DNA of 64,000 bases from Actinophytocola oryzae (GTDB taxonomy: Bacteria > Actinomycetota > Actinomycetes > Mycobacteriales > Pseudonocardiaceae): positions 620,001 to 684,000 of the forward strand of contig NZ_SOCP01000003.1 in NCBI RefSeq assembly GCF_004364325.1, read 5' to 3'. Every line of letters starts with the position of its first letter. Positions within the stretch are counted from its first letter, which is position 1. Positions 9,546 through 18,776 of this stretch are shown here, in pieces. The notes under the pieces were generated by a model. That model made no database searches and was not told the origin of the DNA. It saw nothing but the letters and a program-made list of their open reading frames with translations. The position numbers and the translations under genes are program-made.

Positions 9546-10570
9546 CCTCACTCCCGTGGCCGCTCTTCGGGCCGCTGTCGAGCCGCGGACCACCAGTTCC
9601 GGCAGGAAGACGAACTCCGCGTGCGGGGCCGGGGTGCCGCCGATCTCCTCCAGCAGCGCGTTCACCGCGGCCTGGCCCATGGCCTCGACGGGCTGGCGCA
9701 GCGTCGTGAGCGGCGGGTCGGCGAAGACGATCAGGGGCGAGTCGTCGAAGCCGACCACCGAGACGTCCGACGGCACGGCGAGGCCACGCTGGCGTGCGGA
9801 CCGCACCGCGCCGAACGCCATCAGGTCGCTCGCACACACGATCGCCGTGCATTCCTTGTCCAGCAACGCGGCCGCGGCCGCCTGCCCACCCTCCACAGTG
9901 AACAGCGAGTGCTGTACCAGCCCTTCCGCCTCCTCCGCCGTGTACGGCAGAGCCGTGCGCATCTGTTGGACGAAGCCCTCCACCTTCCGCAGCACGGGGA
10001 CGAACCGGCGTGGGCCGACCGCGAGGCCGATGCGTTCGTGGCCCAGCTCCACCAGGTGCGAGATCGCGAGCCGCATGGCCGCGCGGTCGTCCGTCGACAC
10101 GAAGGGCGCGGACACCTTCTCCGTGTACCCGTTGATCATCACGAACGGGACGCCGCGCCCGGCCAGCTTCACGTAGCGGTCCATGTCCGCGGTCGAGTCG
10201 GCGTGCAGGCCGGACACGAAGATGATGCCCGTCACGCCGCGGTCGACGAGCAGCTCGGTCAGCTGGTCCTCGGTCGAGCCGCCGGGGGTCTGCGTGCACA
10301 GCACCGGGGTGTAGCCGCGTGAGGTCAGCACCTGCTCGATCACCTGCGCGAGCGCGGGGAAGATCGGGTTCGACAGCTCCGGGGTGATCAGGCCGATCAG
10401 CCCGGCACTGCGCTCACGCAGGCGTGGCGGACGCTCGTAGCCGAGCACGTCCATGGCGGCGACGACCGCCTGGCGTGTCGCCGCGGACACGCCGGCCTTC
10501 CCGTTCAGCACCCGGCTGACCGTCGCCTCGCTGACGCCTGCCTGCGCGGCGATGTCACTCAGGCGGGCGT

Positions 10571-10574
<4 letters not shown>
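9501..10574 (-). CDS. LacI family repressor of the starch module (MalR/Reg1-like)
   Basis: 357 aa from ATG 10574, which overlaps the glucosidase stop as ATGA, so the two are one operon. N-terminal LacI helix-turn-helix (LSDIAAQAGVSEATVSRVLNGKAGVSAATR, residues about 4-33) and a periplasmic-binding-like effector domain to about 335, including VVGFDDSPL and HLVELGHERIGL. Gene context and fold match the MalR/Reg1 regulators that repress amylase and maltose genes in Streptomyces. Its predicted sites lie upstream of the amylase and the GH13 gene. The last 15 residues are low-complexity and run into the convergent terminator. Confidence 0.85.
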
Positions 10575-12088
<1,514 letters not shown>

Positions 12089-12105
12089 AGGCGTATGAAA
12101 AACCT

Positions 12106-12142
12106 TGCACGGACTTTCGGCAAGCGCGGGGATTGCCGAAAG
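12106..12142. promoter_or_regulatory. starch-regulator motif and 10-bp perfect inverted repeat
   Basis: TGCA-N5-TTTC-G-GCAA (12106-12123) matches the amylase operator. It overlaps a perfect inverted repeat CTTTCGGCAA (12114-12123) / TTGCCGAAAG (12133-12142). The element lies directly upstream of the minus-strand GH13 start at 12088, positioned for repression of that promoter. Confidence 0.6.
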
Positions 12143-12143
12143 C

Positions 12144-12157
12144 TGGGAGCGCTCCTA
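12144..12157. promoter_or_regulatory. CebR-box-like 14-mer
   Basis: TGGGAGCGCTCCTA differs at one base from the CebR operator TGGGAGCGCTCCCA known from Streptomyces, which controls cellobiose and cellotriose uptake. It sits in the divergent region between the starch and beta-glucan islands. Occupation by a CebR-like protein is inferred from the match alone. Confidence 0.5.
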
Positions 12158-12166
12158 TCCTTCATC

Positions 12167-12182
12167 GTCGAAGCGATTCGAC
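12167..12182. promoter_or_regulatory. operator palindrome upstream of second lacI
   Basis: GTCGAA-GCGA-TTCGAC, a perfect LacI-type palindrome 24 bp before the GTG start of the second LacI gene. The identical 16-mer recurs before the ABC transporter (13249-13264). Autoregulation is inferred. Confidence 0.75.
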
Positions 12183-12206
12183 AGTCTCCTGGGACAGGTG
12201 GGCACC

Positions 12207-13211
12207 GTGGCCAAGATCGAGGACGTCGCACGGCACGCCGGGGTCGCCCCCAGCACCGTGTCCTACGTCCTCAGCGGTAAGCGGTCCATCACGCAGGAGA
12301 CCCGCGAGCGGGTCCTCGCCAGTATCAAAGCACTCGGCTACCAGCCCCACGCGGGTGCCAGGGCCCTCGCGAGCAACCGCAGCAACGTCGTCGCGCTGGT
12401 GGTGCCGCTGCGCAGCGGCATCCACGTGCCGGTGATCATGCAGTTCGCGACGTCGGTCGTCATCACGGCCCGCGAGCACGACCACGACGTCCTCCTGCTG
12501 ACCCAGAACGAGGGCGAGGCGGGGCTGCGCCGCGTCGCGGGCACGTCACTGGTCGACGCGATGATCATCATGGACGTCGAGCTGGACGACCCGCGCATCC
12601 CGGTGCTCAGGGAGCTCGACCGCCCCTGCGTGCTGATCGGGTTCCCGTCCGACACCGACGATCTGACCTGCATAGACCTCGATTTCACGGCGGCAGGCGC
12701 CGCGTGCGTCGACCACCTCGCCGCACTGGGTCACCGCAGGATCGCACTCGTGGGCTCCCCGCCGGAGGTCTACGAGCGCAAGACCGGCTTCGCGACCAGG
12801 ATGAACGCCGGGATCACCGAGGCCGCGGCACGGCACGGCGTCGAGATCAGCATCCACCCGTGCGAGGCGACGGCGGCGGGCGCCAGGAAGATCGCCGCCG
12901 AGCTGCTCGCCGAGCACCCGGACCTGACGGCGGTCGTGGTCCACAACGAGCCGGTCGTCGGGCCGCTCCTGTCCGCCTTCCGTGAGGCGGGCCGGTCCGT
13001 GCCGGACGACCTGTCCGTCGTGGCGATCTGCCCCGACGACCTGGCCGAGCACGCCATGCCCGCCCTGACCTCCGTGGCGATACCGGCCGAGGAGGTCGGC
13101 CGCCAGGCCGTCGGACTGCTGATGGCCAAGCTCGCGGGCAGGCCCGTGCCCGCCGCCACCCTCCTGCCCCCTCGGTTGACCCCCCGAGCCAGCACCAGCT
13201 CCCCCAGGTAA
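12207..13211 (+). CDS. LacI family regulator of the oligosaccharide-transport operon
   Basis: 334 aa from GTG 12207; another GTG at 12198 is possible, but AGG spacing favours 12207. N-terminal HTH VAKIEDVARHAGVAPSTVSY with hinge GYQPHAGARALASNRS. The effector domain includes VVALVVPLRSGIH and HLAALGHRRIALVG. The sequence is of the CebR/BxlR-like sugar-operon repressor kind. Identical 16-bp palindromes in front of this gene and of the substrate-binding-protein gene at 13313 make the transport and xyloglucan-enzyme operon its likely regulon. The inducer is probably a beta-glucan or xyloglucan oligosaccharide, inferred from context. Confidence 0.85.
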   Translation: MAKIEDVARHAGVAPSTVSYVLSGKRSITQETRERVLASIKALGYQPHAGARALASNRSNVVALVVPLRSGIHVPVIMQFATSVVITAREHDHDVLLLTQNEGEAGLRRVAGTSLVDAMIIMDVELDDPRIPVLRELDRPCVLIGFPSDTDDLTCIDLDFTAAGAACVDHLAALGHRRIALVGSPPEVYERKTGFATRMNAGITEAAARHGVEISIHPCEATAAGARKIAAELLAEHPDLTAVVVHNEPVVGPLLSAFREAGRSVPDDLSVVAICPDDLAEHAMPALTSVAIPAEEVGRQAVGLLMAKLAGRPVPAATLLPPRLTPRASTSSPR

Positions 13212-13246
13212 CGACCCGACTACCCCGTCCCCGCCCGCCACGCCCG

Positions 13247-13266
13247 TCGTCGAAGCGATTCGACGA
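13247..13266. promoter_or_regulatory. 20-bp perfect operator palindrome of the ABC transporter operon
   Basis: TCGTCGAA-GCGA-TTCGACGA is perfectly symmetric, 47 bp before the binding-protein ATG. Its 16-bp core is identical to the site before the adjacent lacI. It is the expected block on transcription of the downstream operon. Confidence 0.75.
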
Positions 13267-13312
13267 ACCAGACATTTCGCTCACCCTTCTTCCAGGACCG
13301 GGAGGAACAACG

Positions 13313-14605
13313 ATGTTCAAACCAGGAAAGGCCTTACTTGCGGCACTTCTCGTGGGCGCCACCGCCCTCGCCGGGTGCGGCAGCGACGCGGCCGACGGCA
13401 ACCCCAACGAGCTGCGCCTGTGGCACTACGAGGGCCCGGACAGCGCGATGGGCAAGGCGTGGGACGCGGCGATCAAGGAGTTCGAGAAGAGCCATCCAGG
13501 CGTGAAGGTGAAGTTCGAGGAGAAGGGCTTCGAGCAGATCCAGAAGAGCGCGCAGATGGTGCTGAACTCCGACGAGGCACCGGACATCATGGAGTACAAC
13601 AAGGGCAACGCGACCGCGGGCCTGCTGTCCAGGCAGGGCCTGCTGACCGACATGTCGTCGGAGGTCACGAAGCACGGCTGGGACAAGCTGCTCAGCCCGA
13701 GCCTGCAGACCACGTGCAAGTACGACGAGCGTGGCGTGATGGGCGGCGACAAGTGGTTCGGCGTACCGAACTACGCCGAGTACACCATGGTCTACTACAA
13801 CAAGAACCTCTTCACCCAGCACGGTGTCGCGGTGCCGACGACGTTCGACGAGCTGGTCGCGGCCATGGAGAAGTTCAGGCAGGCAGGCGTGACGCCGCTG
13901 TCGCTCGGCGGCAAGGAGTACCCGGCGCAGCAGCTGCTCTACCAGCTCGCACTGTCCAAAGCGGACAGCAAGTGGGTGAGCAGCCTCCAGCAGTACACCG
14001 GCGACGTCGACTTCCACGACGAAGCGTGGACCTACGCCGCGACGACCTTCGCCGACTGGGTGAAGAAGGGCTACATCGCCAAGGACGCCGCGGGCATCGA
14101 CGCGGAGAGCATGGGTGTGGCGTTCATGGACGGCAAGTTCCCGATGATGGTGTCGGGCAGCTGGTGGTACGGCCGCGTGCAGTCCACGGTGAAGGACTTC
14201 GAGTGGGACTCGTTCCTGTTCCCCGACAGTGACCTCGCGCTCGGGTCGAGCGGGAACCTCTGGGTGGTGCCGGAGAAGTCGAAGAACAAGGACCTGGCGT
14301 ACGACTTCATCGACATCACCATGAAGAAGGCCAACCAGAACCTGCTGGGCAACTCCGGCGGCATCCCGGTGGCGGCCGACGCGTCCGCGATCACCGACCC
14401 GAAGAGCAAGACCCTCATCGAGAACTACGAGAAGCTCGTGGACCGCGACGGCCTCGGCTACTACCCGGACTGGCCTGTGCCCGGCTACTACGACGTGCTC
14501 GTGTCCGCGACGCAGAAGCTGATCAACGGCACCGCGTCCCCTGACCAGGCACTCGACGAGCTGGCCGGTCCGTACGAGGAGAACCTCGCGAACGTGGGGA
14601 AGTGA
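13313..14605 (+). CDS. carbohydrate ABC transporter substrate-binding lipoprotein
   Basis: 430 aa, ATG behind GGGAGGAA. Lipoprotein signal peptide with lipobox LAGC (Cys about residue 22). The mature protein is a family-1 extracellular solute-binding protein: LRLWHYEGPDSAMGKAWD, EFEKSHPGVKVKF, APDIMEYNKGN, WFGVPNYAEYTMVYYNKN and GSWWYGR. It captures an oligosaccharide at the cell surface and delivers it to the two permeases encoded next. No ATPase gene is in the operon; actinobacteria commonly use a shared MsiK-type ATPase encoded elsewhere. The substrate is probably a xyloglucan- or cello-type oligosaccharide, judging from the following glycosidases. Confidence 0.9.
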   Translation: MFKPGKALLAALLVGATALAGCGSDAADGNPNELRLWHYEGPDSAMGKAWDAAIKEFEKSHPGVKVKFEEKGFEQIQKSAQMVLNSDEAPDIMEYNKGNATAGLLSRQGLLTDMSSEVTKHGWDKLLSPSLQTTCKYDERGVMGGDKWFGVPNYAEYTMVYYNKNLFTQHGVAVPTTFDELVAAMEKFRQAGVTPLSLGGKEYPAQQLLYQLALSKADSKWVSSLQQYTGDVDFHDEAWTYAATTFADWVKKGYIAKDAAGIDAESMGVAFMDGKFPMMVSGSWWYGRVQSTVKDFEWDSFLFPDSDLALGSSGNLWVVPEKSKNKDLAYDFIDITMKKANQNLLGNSGGIPVAADASAITDPKSKTLIENYEKLVDRDGLGYYPDWPVPGYYDVLVSATQKLINGTASPDQALDELAGPYEENLANVGK

Positions 14606-14606
14606 C

Positions 14607-15578
14607 GTGTCGGTGACCCAACGCCCCGAGGGTGCGCTGCGTGATCCCGGCGCCCTCCGGGACACGCGGACGCCCTCTCGGGTCGGGGGGCGCCGGGTCG
14701 AGCGGAGCGGCGGGTACGTCCCCTACCTCATCCCGGGGGTGCTGCTGTTCGTCGCGGTGATCGCGGTGCCGCTCGTGATGAACCTCGGCATCAGCTTCAC
14801 CAGGTGGCAGGGTGTCGGCGACCCGGACTGGGTCGGGTTCGACCAGTACCAGAAGCTCTTCACCGACGAGACGTTCTGGCTCTCCTTCCGCAACAACCTC
14901 GCGCTCGTCGTGGCGATGGCGATCATCCCGACGATCCTCGGGCTCCTGCTCGCCGCGGCGTTGTTCGACGTCGTGTCCAAGAAGTACCCGCGCACCACCA
15001 CCACGCTGCGGGCGGCGTTCTACCTGCCGCAGGTGCTGCCCGCGGTCGTGGCGGGGGTCGTGTGGGGTTGGATCCTGCACCCGGAGAACGGCGCGGCGAA
15101 CGCCTTCCTGCGGCTCGTCGGGCTCGACTCGTGGGCACAGAACTGGCTCGGTGACGAGAGGACCGCACTCCTGTCGGTGATGGGTGTGCTCGTGTGGATC
15201 CAGATCGGCTACCCGCTGGTGATCTTCATGGCGGGCCTGCAGCGCGTGGACCCGCAGCTGTACGAGGCCGCGGCGCTCGACGGGGCGTCGTGGTGGCGGC
15301 GGCTGTGGTCGGTCACCGTGCCGCAGATCCGGCAGGAGATCTTCGTGGTGCTGCTGACGTGCACGATCGCGGCGCTGAAGTCGTTCGACAAGATCTTCGT
15401 GCTCACCGGCGGCGGCCCGGGCGGGTCGACGCTCACGCCCGCGTACTTCTCGTACCGGAACTTCTTCGTCAGCAACAACGTCGGCTACGGCGCGGCCATC
15501 GCCACGGTGCTGGCGGCCGTGATCGTCGTGCTGTCGTTCCTGTTCCTCCGCGCACAGAACAAGGAGGACGCGTCGTGA
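14607..15578 (+). CDS. carbohydrate ABC transporter permease (MalF-like)
   Basis: 323 aa, GTG start one base after the preceding stop. Six transmembrane helices after a roughly 35-residue cytoplasmic leader. The permease coupling (EAA) loop reads YEAAALDGASWWRRLWSVTVPQIR. Sugar-specific CUT1 inner-membrane subunit pairing with the 15575-16387 permease. GGGPGGSTLTP near the end is typical of MalF-like subunits. Confidence 0.9.
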   Translation: MSVTQRPEGALRDPGALRDTRTPSRVGGRRVERSGGYVPYLIPGVLLFVAVIAVPLVMNLGISFTRWQGVGDPDWVGFDQYQKLFTDETFWLSFRNNLALVVAMAIIPTILGLLLAAALFDVVSKKYPRTTTTLRAAFYLPQVLPAVVAGVVWGWILHPENGAANAFLRLVGLDSWAQNWLGDERTALLSVMGVLVWIQIGYPLVIFMAGLQRVDPQLYEAAALDGASWWRRLWSVTVPQIRQEIFVVLLTCTIAALKSFDKIFVLTGGGPGGSTLTPAYFSYRNFFVSNNVGYGAAIATVLAAVIVVLSFLFLRAQNKEDAS

Positions 15579-16387
15579 CCAGGCGGCTCGTGCTCGGCGT
15601 GACGTCGGTGCTCGCGCTCGTCACGTTCTTCCCGTTCCTGCTCGTGCTGATGAACGCGGTGAAGTCGCCGCAGGACTACACGACGAAGGGTCCGCTCGGC
15701 CTGCCGACCGGGATCTACCTCAAGGGCGTCACGGACTTCTGGCTGCGCGTCGACTTCGGCGAGAAGCTGTTCAACAGCACGGTGATCGCCGGCTCGGTGG
15801 CGGTGCTTGCGGTCCTGGTCGCGATCTTCATGTCCTACGCGCTCGGCATCGGCCGGGTGAAGGGCCGCACGTGGATCATCGCGGTCTTCCTGCTGGCCAA
15901 CCTGATGCCGCAGGAGGCGCTCGTCTACCCGCTGTACTACCTGACGAAGGAGGTCGACCTCTACGACACGAAGCTCGCGGTGGTCATCATCTTCACCGCG
16001 ATCCAGAGCGCGTTCGGCGTGTACCTGCTGTCGTCGGTGCTCTCCACGTTCCCGAGGGAGATCATCGAGGCGGCGCGGATCGACGGCGCGAACCGGTGGC
16101 AGGTGCTGTGGCGGGTGGTGGTGCCGCTGTCGTGGCCGACGCTGTCGGTGCTGCTGGTGTTCTTCTTCATCTGGACGTGGAACGAGTTCTTCATCCCGAT
16201 GATCATGCTGGTCTCCAACGACAACCAGACGGTCCCGGTCGCACTCGGTGTGCTGCAGGGGCAACGGCTCATGGACGTCACCGCGCAGAGCGCGTCCGCG
16301 CTGCTCGGCATCCTGCCGGCGGTGGTGTTCTTCCTGATCTTCCAACGGACACTGACGCGGGGCATCGCGGTGGGAGCGGTCAAATGA
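15575..16387 (+). CDS. carbohydrate ABC transporter permease (MalG-like)
   Basis: 270 aa from GTG 15575, which overlaps the preceding stop as GTGA; AAGGAGG lies 8-14 bases upstream. Six transmembrane helices, the EAA loop IIEAARIDGANRWQVLWRVVVPL, and the C-terminal WTWNEFFIPMIML and GAVK ending typical of MalG-like subunits. Second membrane subunit of the CUT1 transporter. It ends 115 bp before the GH31 start, the only sizeable gap in this operon. Confidence 0.9.
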   Translation: MTRRLVLGVTSVLALVTFFPFLLVLMNAVKSPQDYTTKGPLGLPTGIYLKGVTDFWLRVDFGEKLFNSTVIAGSVAVLAVLVAIFMSYALGIGRVKGRTWIIAVFLLANLMPQEALVYPLYYLTKEVDLYDTKLAVVIIFTAIQSAFGVYLLSSVLSTFPREIIEAARIDGANRWQVLWRVVVPLSWPTLSVLLVFFFIWTWNEFFIPMIMLVSNDNQTVPVALGVLQGQRLMDVTAQSASALLGILPAVVFFLIFQRTLTRGIAVGAVK

Positions 16388-16505
16388 GCGGAGCTTGCGG
16401 AGCGAACCAACAACACTCACGACGCCACCTCGAACGCGGAGGGCGCCGGAGTAGCGGAGCCTGCGGAGCGTTCCGGGGCCGCGGAGCGGGCGAGGTGGCG
16501 TCGTG
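16386..16505 (+). promoter_or_regulatory. intercistronic stem covering the GH31 ribosome site, with GCGGAGC-type repeats
   Basis: A perfect 14-bp inverted repeat, ACGACGCCACCTCG (16419-16432) / CGAGGTGGCGTCGT (16491-16504), encloses a 58-nt loop. The right arm contains the Shine-Dalgarno GAGGTGG and the first two bases of the GTG start (16503-16505). Two copies of an AGCGGAGCyTGCGGAGCG-like unit flank and occupy the loop (about 16386-16403 and 16453-16470). It could attenuate translation or set a different expression level for the glycosidases than for the transporter. Function not shown. Confidence 0.55.
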
Positions 16506-18776
16506 AAGTTCACTGACGGGCACTGGATGATGCGTGAGGGCGTCACGCCTACCTATGCCGTCCAGGTGCTCGACGTGGCGGCGACGGCCGAGGGGATGCG
16601 GATCCTCGCGCCGACCTACCCGGTACGCAACCGGCGTGACCTGCAGAGCGGGGCGGTACTCACCCTCGACGTCACCGCGCCGATGCCGGACGTCATCGGT
16701 GTGCGGATCGCCCACCACGCTGGTGGTTCGCGCAAGTCACCCCAGTTCGAGCTGTTCCCCTCGGGCGGCACCCCGGAGACCGATGTCGACGACGAGACCG
16801 CCGTGCTCGCCTCCGGCGCGCTGTCGGTTCGGGTGCGCCGGGCCGAGCCGTGGCTGGTCGAGTTCGTGGCGAACGGGCGGACACTCACCTTCGCGGGCGC
16901 CAAGGACACCGCCCTGATGTCCACTTCGGACGGCGGTCGCCACGTCGTGCAGCGGTTGGGCCTGGGGGTCGGGGACGCCGTGTACGGGATGGGTGAGCGG
17001 TTCGGCCCGCTGGTGAAGAACGGCCAGGCCGTCGACATCTGGAACGCCGACGGCGGCACGTGCACCGAGCAGGCGTACAAGAACGTCCCGTTCTTCCTGA
17101 CCAACGCGGGCTACGGCGTGTTCGTGAACTATCCCGGCTCGGTGTCGTTCGAGGTCGGGTCCGAGGACGTGTCGAAGCTCCAGTTCAGTGTCGAGTCCCA
17201 GTCGATGCAGTACTTCGTGATCTACGGTCCGACACCGAAGGAGATCCTCTCCAAGTACACGGCACTGACCGGCAGGCCCGCGCTGCCGCCCGCCTGGTCG
17301 TTCGGGCTGTGGCTGTCGACGTCGTTCAACACCGACTACGACGAGCAGACCGTGACCTCGTTCATCGAGGGCATGGCCGAGCGCGACCTGCCGCTGTCGG
17401 TGTTCCACTTCGACTGCTTCTGGATGCGGGAGCTGTCGTGGTGCGACTTCGAGTGGGACCCACGCGTGTTCCCCGACCCGCGCGGGATGCTGGCCCGGCT
17501 GAAGTCACGCGGCCTGCGGGTGTGCGTGTGGATCAACCCGTACGTCGCGCAACGGTCGGCGTTGTTCGAGGAGGGCAGGGCACGCGGCTACTTCCTCAAA
17601 CGCCCCAACGGTGACGTGTGGCAGTGGGACCTCTGGCAGCCGGGACTCGCGATCGTCGACTTCACCAACCCGGAGGCCTGCGAGTGGTTCGCGGCCAAGC
17701 TGGACGCCTTGCTGGACATGGGGGTCGACTGCTTCAAATCGGACTTCGGCGAGCGGATCCCCACCGACGTCGTCTACTACGACGGCTCGGACCCGACGGA
17801 GATGCACAACTACTACACCTACCTCTACAACAGGACGGTGTTCGACCTGCTGCGCAAGCGGCGGGGCGAACGCGACGCCGTCGTCTTCGCGCGGTCGGCG
17901 ACCGTTGGCACACAACAGTTCCCGGTGCACTGGGGCGGGGACAACCTGTCCACGCCGCAGTCCATGGCCGAGTCGCTGCGTGGCGGCCTCTCACTGACCA
18001 TGTCCGGCTTCGGGTTCTGGAGCCACGACATCGGCGGCTTCGAGGGCACCCCGGAGGCGTGGCTGTTCAAGCGCTGGATCGCGTTCGGGCTGCTGTCCTC
18101 GCACAGCCGCCTGCACGCCAACTACTCCTACCGCGTGCCCTGGGCGTTCGACGAGGAGGCCGTGGACGTCCTGCGCCTGTTCACGAAGCTCAAGGCGACG
18201 CTGATGCCCTACCTGTACCAGGCGGCCCGCGTCGCGCACCTCGAGGGCGTGCCGGTGATGCGGGCCATGGTCGTCGAGTTCCCTGACGACCCGGCGTGCG
18301 TGCACCTGGACCGCCAGTACCTGCTGGGGACGGACCTGCTCGTGGCGCCGGTGTTCACGGAGGACGGACGGGTCGAGTACTACGTGCCGGACGGGGAGTG
18401 GACGCAACTCCTGTCCGGCGAGACCGTCACCGGACCCCGGTGGGTGCGCGAGGAGCACGGGTTCGCCAGCGTGCCGCTGCTCGTGCGGCCCGGTGCGGTG
18501 CTGCCGGTCGGCGCCGTCGACGACCGGCCGGAGTACGACTACGCCGACGGCGTCACCCTGCGGGTCTTCGGCGACCTCGCCGAGGGCGCGACCGTCACCA
18601 CCGAGATCCCCACCGTCGCGGGCGATGTCGCCTGCGTGTTCACCACCACCCGGCGTGGCGGCTCCGTGCACGTCACCGTCGACAACCCGCCCGCGAACTG
18701 GCGGGTCCAGCTCGGCAGCTCGACCCCTGTTTCCGCTTCCGGCTCATCCATCACCGTCGATGTGGAGCACCAATGA
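16503..18776 (+). CDS. yicI: GH31 alpha-xylosidase (YicI type)
   Basis: 757 aa, close to the 772 of E. coli YicI, and no signal peptide, so cytoplasmic. The GH31 barrel shows nucleophile D414 in FKSDFGE and acid/base D480 in WGGDNLST, matching YicI D416/D482. FHFDCFWMRELSWCDFEWD and GERIPTDVVYYDG are hallmark alpha-xylosidase segments. It releases alpha-xylose from the non-reducing end of xyloglucan oligosaccharides or isoprimeverose. It overlaps the following GH3 gene as ATGA. Its ribosome site lies within a 14-bp stem. Confidence 0.9.
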   Translation: MKFTDGHWMMREGVTPTYAVQVLDVAATAEGMRILAPTYPVRNRRDLQSGAVLTLDVTAPMPDVIGVRIAHHAGGSRKSPQFELFPSGGTPETDVDDETAVLASGALSVRVRRAEPWLVEFVANGRTLTFAGAKDTALMSTSDGGRHVVQRLGLGVGDAVYGMGERFGPLVKNGQAVDIWNADGGTCTEQAYKNVPFFLTNAGYGVFVNYPGSVSFEVGSEDVSKLQFSVESQSMQYFVIYGPTPKEILSKYTALTGRPALPPAWSFGLWLSTSFNTDYDEQTVTSFIEGMAERDLPLSVFHFDCFWMRELSWCDFEWDPRVFPDPRGMLARLKSRGLRVCVWINPYVAQRSALFEEGRARGYFLKRPNGDVWQWDLWQPGLAIVDFTNPEACEWFAAKLDALLDMGVDCFKSDFGERIPTDVVYYDGSDPTEMHNYYTYLYNRTVFDLLRKRRGERDAVVFARSATVGTQQFPVHWGGDNLSTPQSMAESLRGGLSLTMSGFGFWSHDIGGFEGTPEAWLFKRWIAFGLLSSHSRLHANYSYRVPWAFDEEAVDVLRLFTKLKATLMPYLYQAARVAHLEGVPVMRAMVVEFPDDPACVHLDRQYLLGTDLLVAPVFTEDGRVEYYVPDGEWTQLLSGETVTGPRWVREEHGFASVPLLVRPGAVLPVGAVDDRPEYDYADGVTLRVFGDLAEGATVTTEIPTVAGDVACVFTTTRRGGSVHVTVDNPPANWRVQLGSSTPVSASGSSITVDVEHQ

